From positions 310,001 through 374,000 of the forward strand of contig CP017315.1 of the NCBI GenBank assembly GCA_002005325.1: a stretch of DNA of 64,000 nucleotides, given 5' to 3'. Under the pieces are notes generated by a model. That model was not told where the DNA came from. It saw only the letters and a program-made list of their open reading frames with translations, and searched no databases. The translations under genes and the position numbers were made by a program. The stretch is from Candidatus Tokpelaia hoelldoblerii (GTDB lineage Bacteria > Pseudomonadota > Alphaproteobacteria > Rhizobiales > Rhizobiaceae). Shown here piece by piece: positions 36,737-46,000 of the stretch. Position 1 is the stretch's first letter, and every line of letters starts with the position of its first letter.

Positions 36737-38230
36737 TCAAGCCGGTTGTTTCAGGGCAAGCGTCATAACCGCTTCCTGTGTTGCCTGGGTGCGCGAAAGT
36801 TCACCGGTCACACGCCCGCCCGCCATGACGGCGATCCGGTCGGACATGCCCAGAAGTTCCGGCATATCGGAAGACAGCAGGATGATCGCCATCCCCTTTT
36901 GTTTCAAATCATTCATCATGGTGTAGATTTCGCGCCGCGCGCCGACATCGACACCGCGTGTCGGCTCATCAAAAATGACAATGCGCGGTTGCGCCATCAG
37001 GGCTTTGGCGATAGCCACTTTCTGCTGGTTGCCGCCGCTTAAGGTGCCGACAGCAACCGCGGCGTTCGGCGCGCGGATAGCAAAGGCATCCATATAGTCG
37101 GCAATTGCCTGTTGTTCATGGCTGCGGCTGAGAAAAAATTTTCTCTTTAAAAACCGCCACAGGGCGCCCAGCGTCATATTATGGCTGATACTGTGGGCTT
37201 GAATAAGCCCTTCATGCTTGCGGTCTTCCGACACGTAAGCCAGACCTGCCTGCACGGCCTGCATGGGTTTTTTGATGGTTTTCATCACGCCGTCAATTAT
37301 GATAGAGCCGCTGTGAATGGGGCTTGCGCCGTAAATCGCCTTGGCGAGTTCTGTGCGTCCAGCGCCGGTAATGCCGCCAAAGCCCAGAATTTCACCGGCG
37401 GCGACCTGAAAAGAAACATTATGGACACCGGCAGCGACAAGAGTGTTGACAACAAGCCGTGTTGCGCCTTTTTCAACCGTGATATGGGGGTACTGATCGG
37501 TAATAGTGCGCCCGACCATATGATGAATGAGAGTTTCTTCATCAAGATTGGCCACTTCGCCGCTGTAAACCATGGCGCCGTCACGCAGAACGGAGACATC
37601 ATCACACAGGGCGAAAATTTCGCCCAGACGGTGGGAAATATAGACAACCGCCTTGCCCTGTGCGGCCAGATTGCGGATAACGGAAAATAAAATCTCTGTT
37701 TCGCGCTCGGCGAGCGCATCTGTTGGCTCATCCATGATGATAACATCGGATTGGAACAGCAGCGCGCGGGCGATTTCTAACATCTGCTGACGGCCAATGC
37801 TTAAATCACCTACAGTTGCCAACGGTGATATATCCTGTTTGAGAGTGTCAAGGATTCTTTGTGCCGTGACAAATTCCGCCGCTTTGTCGACAAAGTTTAA
37901 AGATGTGGTTTTTTCATGCCCGAGAAACAGGTTTTCCACGACAGAAAGTCCGGGCAGCAGGTTCAGCTCCTGATGGATGATGGCAACACCGGCATCAATT
38001 GCCTCGCGGGGGGAGGCCGGTTTATAGGGTTTGCCGTTTAGCAGCATCTGCGCCCCGTCATCAGGTTGGTAAATACCGCTGATAATCCGCATCAGGGTGG
38101 ATTTTCCGGCGCCATTTTCCCCTAAAAGCGCATGGATCCGTCCGGGTTTGAGATCCAGACTGACGCGGTCGAGGATTTGTACGCCATTAAAAGATTTGCT
38201 GATATTGCCGAGATGAAGAACACTTGTCAT
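36737..38230 (-). CDS. rbsA: Ribose ABC transporter ATPase (two ABC domains)
   Basis: A 497-residue protein with tandem ATPase domains of the CUT2 type. The first has Walker A GENGAGKST, signature LSIGRQQMLEIARAL and Walker B VIIMDEPTDAL. The second has the degenerate loop GGITGAGRTEL, which is normal for this family, and LSGGNQQKVAIAKALM with FDEPTRGVDVGARR. The start at 38230 matches the E. coli N-terminus; an ATG nine codons upstream overlaps rbsD and no clear ribosome site was found for either. It powers ribose import by RbsC. Confidence 0.94.
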   Translation of the reverse strand: MTSVLHLGNISKSFNGVQILDRVSLDLKPGRIHALLGENGAGKSTLMRIISGIYQPDDGAQMLLNGKPYKPASPREAIDAGVAIIHQELNLLPGLSVVENLFLGHEKTTSLNFVDKAAEFVTAQRILDTLKQDISPLATVGDLSIGRQQMLEIARALLFQSDVIIMDEPTDALAERETEILFSVIRNLAAQGKAVVYISHRLGEIFALCDDVSVLRDGAMVYSGEVANLDEETLIHHMVGRTITDQYPHITVEKGATRLVVNTLVAAGVHNVSFQVAAGEILGFGGITGAGRTELAKAIYGASPIHSGSIIIDGVMKTIKKPMQAVQAGLAYVSEDRKHEGLIQAHSISHNMTLGALWRFLKRKFFLSRSHEQQAIADYMDAFAIRAPNAAVAVGTLSGGNQQKVAIAKALMAQPRIVIFDEPTRGVDVGARREIYTMMNDLKQKGMAIILLSSDMPELLGMSDRIAVMAGGRVTGELSRTQATQEAVMTLALKQPA

Positions 38231-38237
38231 AAGATTA

Positions 38238-38657
38238 TCAAAAAGCAACACCGGCATGGATGATCATATTGGCAAAGGGGGAAAATTCACCGCTGCGCAC
38301 AACAGCGCGGGCCTTTACGCTTTGCTGCTTTAATATATCATGGGAAACAGTCTGTACCTTTATGTCATGCCCCTGTGTTTCACTCCACCGGGCAAGGGCT
38401 TTGAGCAATTGCCGGTAAAGAGCAGGGTTCCTGTCAGCCATTTCAGCGGCGATTGTCACGGCCTCCACCGGCATTTCAGCGACAGCCAGACTGCAAAGCT
38501 GGATAAAGGACGGTGTGCCCGGGCAGATGGCCAGGTCAATTTTTGCCGGTCCGTCAGGGACAGGCAGACCGGCATCGGCAATAATAATACTGTCGGTATG
38601 ACCGAGCGCGGCAAGAACGCCGACCAGTTCTGCCTGTAATAAACCATTATGCCGCAT
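38238..38657 (-). CDS. rbsD: D-ribose pyranase
   Basis: A 139-residue protein, the same length as E. coli RbsD, which interconverts the pyranose and furanose forms of ribose so that ribokinase can use it. MRHNGLLQAELVGVLAALGHTD, GLPVPDGPAKIDLAICPG and the C-terminal TGEFSP-like RSGEFSPFANMIIHAGV with its conserved catalytic area identify it. First gene of rbsDACBK, only 43 bp downstream of the pncB stop on the same strand, with no terminator visible between them. Confidence 0.93.
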   Translation of the reverse strand: MRHNGLLQAELVGVLAALGHTDSIIIADAGLPVPDGPAKIDLAICPGTPSFIQLCSLAVAEMPVEAVTIAAEMADRNPALYRQLLKALARWSETQGHDIKVQTVSHDILKQQSVKARAVVRSGEFSPFANMIIHAGVAF

Positions 38658-38700
38658 GGACTGTTCCCGATAAAACACACTTTGTCTGAAAGTATCTGTA

Positions 38701-40005
38701 TTAAACCTTTATCGGCTTGTCAATTCGTTCACTGTTGCCAAAAAACTTTATATAACGTTCAATTTCTTCTGGTTCGCCGGTGGCTTTTTGCAGATTGTCG
38801 GAAAGTTTCACCGCCGGCCGGCCATTGGCATGTGTCACCTTGCAGACCAGTGAGATTGCATCAAGGCCGCTGTTTTTCTGCGGGGCGCAGCCGGCAAAGT
38901 CATTGGTCAGGTTGGTGCCCCAGCCAAAACTCATTTTAACGCGGCCTTCAAAATGGCGATAGGTTTTCTCAATCGTATCGACATCCAGTGCGTCTGAAAA
39001 AATCAGGATTTTTTCCTGCGGTTTTTTGCCGTGTTCCAGCCACCAGCGGATAATCTTTTCACCGCCTTCAACTGGCGGGGCGCTGTCGGGACGGAAACCC
39101 GTCCAGTCCGCCACCCAGCCGGGGGCATTGTGCAAAAAGGCATCCGTGCCGAAAGCGTCCGGCAGTACAACCAGCAGATTGCCGCCATAATAGCGGTTCC
39201 AGTCCTGCATGACGCGATAGGGGGCGCTGCGCAACTCTTTATCAGTTTTGGCCAGTGCTGCAATCACCATCGGCAATTCGTGCGCATTGGTGCCGAGCGC
39301 TTCCAGATCCAGATTCATGGCATGCAGCACATTGCTGGTGCCGGTAAAGGCCTCGCCAATGCCTTCTTTCAATGCTTCCACACACCAGCGCTGCCACAAA
39401 AACGAATGGCGGCGGCGGGTGCCGAAGTCGGAAATGCGCAAGTCCGGCAATTTTTGCAGGCGCTCAACCTTGCTCCACATTTTCGCCTTGGCGCGGGCGT
39501 AAAGCACGTCCAGGGCAAACCGCCCCATGTTTTTCATCGCCGCGCGCGAACGCAACTCGTTGATAATGGCAAGCGCCGGGATTTCCCACATGGTGGTATA
39601 TATCCACGGCCCGTAGAAATGCAGCTCATACTGGCCGTTCTTGCGCGTCAGTTCATAGTCGGGCAACTGGAAATCCTGCAGCCATTCAAGAAATTCCGGC
39701 TGAAAAATATGTTTACGGCCATAAAACGTGTTCCCGGCCAGCCAGATCATTTCTTTCTTGGAAAAACGCAGGGTACGGGCATGGTCAAGCTGGGCGCGCA
39801 GTTCCTGCTCGTCGATTTCATCAGCAAGGCGAACGGTTTTCTTGCGGTTGATGAGCGAGAAAGTCACATCCACATCACGATAAAGCCCCCAGATCATCTG
39901 CAGCATCAACAGCTTGTAAAAGTCTGTATCCAGCAGAGAGCGGATGATCGGGTCCAGTTTCCACGCATGGTTATAAACGCGCCGCGCAATATCAGTCCGT
40001 GCCAT
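38701..40005 (-). CDS. pncB: Nicotinate phosphoribosyltransferase
   Basis: A 434-residue enzyme that joins nicotinate and PRPP to nicotinate mononucleotide in NAD salvage. LLDTDFYKLLMLQMIW at the N-terminus, FGTRRRHSFLWQRW in the centre and FSDALDVDTIEK with FGWGTNLTNDF near the C-terminus are conserved parts of the PncB family. Its length is usual. It lies 24 bp downstream of the glucan synthase stop's opposite side (the synthase gene ends at 40030, on the same strand upstream) and 43 bp before rbsD, so it could be transcribed with the ribose genes, whose product ribose 5-phosphate feeds PRPP. Confidence 0.95.
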   Translation of the reverse strand: MARTDIARRVYNHAWKLDPIIRSLLDTDFYKLLMLQMIWGLYRDVDVTFSLINRKKTVRLADEIDEQELRAQLDHARTLRFSKKEMIWLAGNTFYGRKHIFQPEFLEWLQDFQLPDYELTRKNGQYELHFYGPWIYTTMWEIPALAIINELRSRAAMKNMGRFALDVLYARAKAKMWSKVERLQKLPDLRISDFGTRRRHSFLWQRWCVEALKEGIGEAFTGTSNVLHAMNLDLEALGTNAHELPMVIAALAKTDKELRSAPYRVMQDWNRYYGGNLLVVLPDAFGTDAFLHNAPGWVADWTGFRPDSAPPVEGGEKIIRWWLEHGKKPQEKILIFSDALDVDTIEKTYRHFEGRVKMSFGWGTNLTNDFAGCAPQKNSGLDAISLVCKVTHANGRPAVKLSDNLQKATGEPEEIERYIKFFGNSERIDKPIKV

Positions 40006-40029
40006 TTTTACTCTTTCATTTGCTCTCGA

Positions 40030-43000
40030 TTACTCATGCCGGGGCAAAACAATCCTGATTTCGTGTTTTCCTTTTGTGGCCAGCGCAATGCCGTTTTCCG
40101 GTCTGGCAACCTTGTCGCCGTCAAGATAAACCATCATTTTTTTACCTGTTTTACTATTATAATCAACAGTAATCCGGTAAGTTGCACTCTGATAACGCCA
40201 TTGTGCGCTGTATTCGTTCCATTCTTTTGGCAAAACAGGGGTGATAAACAGCTTTTCACCTTGATGACGAAGCCCTAAAATGCCTTCTGTGGCCGCGCGG
40301 TAATACCAGCCGGCCGCACCGGTATACCATGTCCAGCCGCCCTGACCGCGGTGAGGTTCCACGGAATAAACATCCGCCGCAATCACATAAGGTTCAACCC
40401 TGTAGGTATCAGGATCTGCGCCGTGGTGGATAGGGTTGAGCATGGAAAATAACTGCCAGGTTTTCTCATTGTCGCCAAGTTTTGCCATGGCGAGAACGCT
40501 CCACAATGCGCCATGGGTGTATTGGCCGCCGTTTTCGCGGATACCGGGCGGATACCCCTTGATATAGCCGGGCTGCTGTCTGCCCTTGTCAAAGGGCGGC
40601 CAGAAAAGGCGCACCAGCCTGCCTTTTTTATCAACCAGATGTTTGAAAACCGACTGCATGGCCTGTTCGCGGCGTTTTGGCGCGCCTGCGCCGGAAAGCA
40701 CGCTCCACGCCTGCGCGATCACGTCAATGCGGCATTCATCATTTCTGGCCGCGCCAAGCAATGTGCCGTTATCATATGAACCGCGATGATACCACGCGCC
40801 GTCCCAGCCCTTGCTGTCCAGCGCCTGGTTGAGGTCGTGCAGGTGCTTTTTCCACGCTATAACGTGCTTTTCATCACCGCGTCCTTCAGCAATGGGAATA
40901 AAGTTTTGCAGTGTCAGACTCAGGAACCAGCCAAGCCATACGCTTTCACCCTTGCCTTTGATGCCGACAAGGTTCATGCCGTCATTCCAGTCACCGCCGA
41001 GAATAAGCGGCAGGCCGTCTTTGCCGGTGCGCTTGATGGCAAGGTCAAGCGCCAGCGCGCAATGCTCGTAAAGTGTCGCTTTTTTTCGGGACAGTTCCGG
41101 CTGGAAGAAAGCGTCATGCTGGCCGTCTGCCAGTTCATCCCCTGCCAGAAAGGCAATTTTTTCATCCAGAACATCATAATCGCCGGTGGTGGCGGTATAA
41201 AGCGCTGTACTGTACCCAAGCCAGACCACATCATCCGAAATCAGGGTACGTACACCGGCGCCCGATTCCGGCAGCCACCAGTGCTGCACATCCCCTTGTT
41301 CAAACTGTCGGCCAGCGGCATTGATGATCTGGTCGCGTGCCAGTTCGGGATTGAGCAGCATCATCGACAGCGAATCCTGCAACTGGTCGCGGAAGCCGAA
41401 AGCGCCGCTTGCCTGATAAAACGCACTGCGCGCCATAATACGGCAGGCATAGGCCTGATAAGGCAGCCAGTGATTGACCAGCAGGTCAAAGGCCGGATCA
41501 GGGGTTTGGACCTGGAATCTGCCGGTGAAGTCTTTCCAGACCTGTTGTTGTTGAGCAAGAATATCGTCAAAATCGCTTGTCCGCGCCAGTTTGATCAGCG
41601 CTGTGGCTTCTTTTTGTGAAGCGGCATGGCCGAGATAGAAAACAATCTCCTTTGTTTCACCGGCTTCCAGTTCCATATCATAGGCAAGCGCGGAACACGG
41701 GTCGTGACCGCTTTCCACCGTATTGGAAAGAGCGCCTGCGGCACGAATGGCGGCAGGGTGTTTGGTTGTTCCTGTCTTGCCAATAAATTCCGCCCGGTTG
41801 CTGGTGACGCTTTGCGGCAGTTGCGAGGCGCCGGCAAAGCTCAATTGTTCCCCGTGAGAGATATTATACGGGTTGCTCATCAGCAATGCGCCGCGTTTTT
41901 TGTCAAAATCCGGCACCAGAAACGGTGCCGTTTTGGCACGGTTGGAACCAAGCACCCATTCGGTATAATTGTAAAGCCGCAACTGCCGCTTGTCTTCCCC
42001 CTTGTTATGCACGCGCAGGCGCGCCAGACGGAGCGGTTCTTCAGGGTGGATGGTATAGACGAGTTCCAGCGCAAGTGTGCCATGGGTTGAGCGGAAGGCG
42101 GAAAAACCCGCTCCGTGCTGCGCCTCATAAAGCACGTTCATGTTGCGTTCAACCGTCGCCACCGGCGAAAACCGCGCTTTGCTGTCCCGGTCGACAATAT
42201 AGAGCGCTTCACCCGGACGGTTGGAAACCGGATCATTCGACCATGGTGTCAACTGATAATCACGGCTGTTGCCCGCCCAGCTGAAGGCGGCCCCTTCCGC
42301 CGAGACATGAATACCAAAACTGCGATTGCTGATAACATTGATCCACGGGTGCGGCGTGCAGTTTGCGCCACTTAAACGCACCACATAACTGCCGTCTTTG
42401 GCAAAACCGCCATAGCCGTTCCAGTAGTTGAGATCGTCGCTGCTGATCGTTGCGCCGTTACCGTGTCTGGCGCTGACAAGGCCGATAGCTGTTGCCTGCG
42501 GACTGTCGTCCGTATCCATGATCCGCGATGATGCTTTGCCGATTTTCTTACCCTTGGTGGAATGACGGTTTTCGCGGTCGGCTGTGCCAATGGTTTCCAT
42601 CCGCTGCAATTGCTCGGCAAGTGTGCCGTTGCCGGCGTGCAGCACAATACGCGCGCTGCCGAGCAGGGTGTTGAGGCTTGCCTGTGAAATCGTATCCTTG
42701 CGGATGATGAAGATATGCGGCTTGCCGGCGCCATCAACAGAGCGGTTGCGATAGCCTTCACAAACCCATTCAATGGCGCGCTGGGTGTCCTGCGCATAGG
42801 AAAAACCGCGCTCGTTGAGGATGACGATATCGGCAATCAGGCCGCAGCGCCGCCAATATTCATGCGCCCGCAGCAGGCCTTGCAGAATGGCGATGTGGTT
42901 TTCGTTGTCAACCCGCAGGACAAACAGCGGATAATCGCCGGATATGGCCATCGGCCACAGATCCGACTGGCTGCCGAGCGTCTCGGCAATCGTTTCCGGC

Positions 43001-46000
43001 GCCAGCCATGGCCGTTCGGGATAGACAAGATAACCGGCATAAGCCTGACAGTCACTGACTTCCTGCGGGCGCAGGCCAAGCTGATAATGGGTGACTTGCG
43101 CCCGCGTCCATGCGGAGGAAAACTCACGTGAAAAGGTATTGGGCTGGCGATACCAGGCAATCTGGTTTTCAAGTTTTTCGCGCCTGTCGGCGGCCAGTGT
43201 CCAGAAAACAAGCTCGGCCTGTTTGTGAGCGGGTACACGGACACGGCAGCGGATGGCCATGACAGGATCCATCACGCAGCCCTGTATCCCTTCAAAATAT
43301 GCGTCACGATCAAACGCTGCCGGACGGCGGATGGAGCGGCCGCGGCCGATAAACCGCCGCCGGTCGGTTTCGGCTTCCGCCTCGCGGATTGCACCGGAAG
43401 AGTCGGTGACAAAATGGGCAATGTGAATGTCCGCGTCCTCAGGCGCGCGTTTCCGGCGGCTGGCGAAAATTGTCGCGCCCTTGTCGGCAATGTCCGTCTC
43501 CACAAACATCTGCGAGAAAACCGGATGTGCCGCTGCGTCATTACTACGCGCCAGCGCCAGTTCGCCATAAGAGGTGACTTCGATGATTTTGTCTGTGCCG
43601 GTGGTGTTGACAAGACGGATGCGCCGCCCTTCGCCTTCACCCTGGCTGGCGGCGATACATGCAACTGTTGACTGGATACCGTCAACAGCCTTGTAAAACT
43701 CGGCCTTTTCGGCGGTGAAGGCGGTGTGCGCTTCTTCCTGCATGACGCGGGTCGGCTCGCCTGTTGCCGACCACCAGCGCCCGCTTGCCACATCGCGTAA
43801 AAACAGGAACGTGCCTTGCTGGTCTTCCGCGCCGTCCGGCTGGAAACGGGTCACGTCAAAGCCGTTCCAGCGGCTGTAGCCCGAACCGCTGGCGGTAAGC
43901 ATCATCTGGTAAGCGCCATCTGCCATAAACAGCGTGGCGCGCGGATTGGCCAGCGGTGTTTTGATACTGCGCACCGCCGCGGCTTCAAAGCCGCCGGTGT
44001 CGGAGCGCATGGGATTGGCGGTTTTGGCATGCAGCACCGGAATTTCCTGCGGGGCCTTTTCCTGCAGCAGCAGTTCTACCGCCTCGATCACCGGATCACT
44101 GTGAAAACGTTCGCGCATACGCCCTTCAAACACGATATTATTGACCGCCAGAATCGACATGCCGTGGTGGTGGGCGTAATAGTTGCGGATAACGGCATGG
44201 CGCGCGCCTTGCGGCAGGCGTGAAGGGGTGAAATCAACCGAGTCATGATAACCATAACGGCCGAGCGCGCCCAGTTGCGCCAGTTTTTTGAGGTTTTTCA
44301 CTGCTTCTTTCGGCATATATTGTGCAGCGAGGATACTGGCGTAAGGGGCGATCACCGCGTTGCGCGACAGGCCGCGCTGCAGGCCCAGGCTTGGCACGCC
44401 AAAGTTGGAATATTGATAATTCATCCACGGGTCGCGGGCGTTGAAAGCCGCTTCTGATATGCCCCAGGGCAGATCACGCTTTTGCGCATAATCAATCTGG
44501 CGGCGGATAATCAGGCGGTTGGTCTGTTCAAGCAGCGATCCCGGCGACTCACGCATGACAAGCGGCGGCATCAGATATTCAAACATCGAGCCTGACCATG
44601 ACAGCAGCGCTCCGCGCCAGCCGACCGGCACCAGCGGGCGGCCAAGCTGGAACCAGTGTTCTACCTTGACATCACCCTTGGCGATAGCGAAGAGGCTTGA
44701 CAGGCGCGCCTCGGAAGCAAGCAGGTCATAGCAGCCTTCATCAAGTTCACCGGTTTCCACCCGGTAACCGATTGACAGCAGGCGGCGCTCCCTGCGCTCA
44801 AGAAAGTCAAATTTCATGTCAAAAGCCAGCCCGCGCGCGCTTTCAGCAAGGAAAGCGAGTTTTTCGCGCAAGGTATTGAAATCATGCTGATGATTCAAAT
44901 CGTAGGCATGGATTTCAGCGGTGTTGAGCAATTGCTTTGCCCACTGGACAATCTGTTCACCCTGCTGGTTGTCCACTTCCTGTCCCAATGTGCCGGCAAA
45001 GCGGGCAATGTCGGTGGCGCGGGTAACAATGTGGCTGATCTGGCGGTTGGCGTTCTGTGATGTTTGCGAAGCTTCCAGAACCTGTTTGCGCAAGGCGGTG
45101 ATATGGTCGGAAATACAGGTGAAAAGCGGTTTCAGGGTCTGGCGGCCGTCATCAACAGCGCGCAACTCCTCTTGCAGAATGTTGCAGATGTCCAGCAGGC
45201 CGGACATGTTGCCCTGTATGTGCACGGCCGGTGCTTCCGCCCATTGTTTGAGCGCCGCCGACAACGTGATGAGATGGCCGGCCAGGTTGCCTGAATCCAC
45301 CGTTGAGATATAAAGCGGCTGCAACGGGTGCAAGGTGTCGGTTTCATACCAGTTGTAAAGATGCCCCTGATGTTTTTCTATTTTTCCCAGAGTGGCAAGC
45401 GTTTTTTCAATTCTGCTGATTGTCTCGTCAAATCCCAGCCAGCCGAAATCACGCGCGGCAACGGTGGACAGCAGATAAACGCCGATATTGGTGGGCGAGG
45501 TGCGTTTGGCGACAACCGGTTCGGGGTCTTCCTGAAAATTATCCGGTGGCAGGTGATTGTGTTCCTGCGTGACAAAGGTCTGGTAATAAAGCCATGTACG
45601 GCGGGCAATGTGCCGTAGCGCCGTTGCATCGCGCGCATCCAGCACCAGCGCGTCATGGGCGGCTGCGGAGCGGCTGGCGCCCCAGGCGATCAGAGGGGAG
45701 AAAAACCACAAGAGCGCGAAAGGCAGCGCGATAAAGACTGCCGGGGTGCCCAGCGCTGCAAGAGTGCCGAGTGCAGCCATGCCGGCAAGGGGCGCTGTCC
45801 ACATAGTGCGGATATAGGCCAGCACTGTGTTGGGCGCGGCAGAACTGGCCGCCGCGGTGCGCCATTCAAGCAGGTGACGGCGGGAAATTCCCATACGGTA
45901 AAGGGCGCGAAGTGCCGCATCCACCATGTAGCAGGCCGTATGCGCCATGAATGTGACGCGCAGGACAATCTCGGTGAAAGCCTTTGTGACAGAACTGAAA

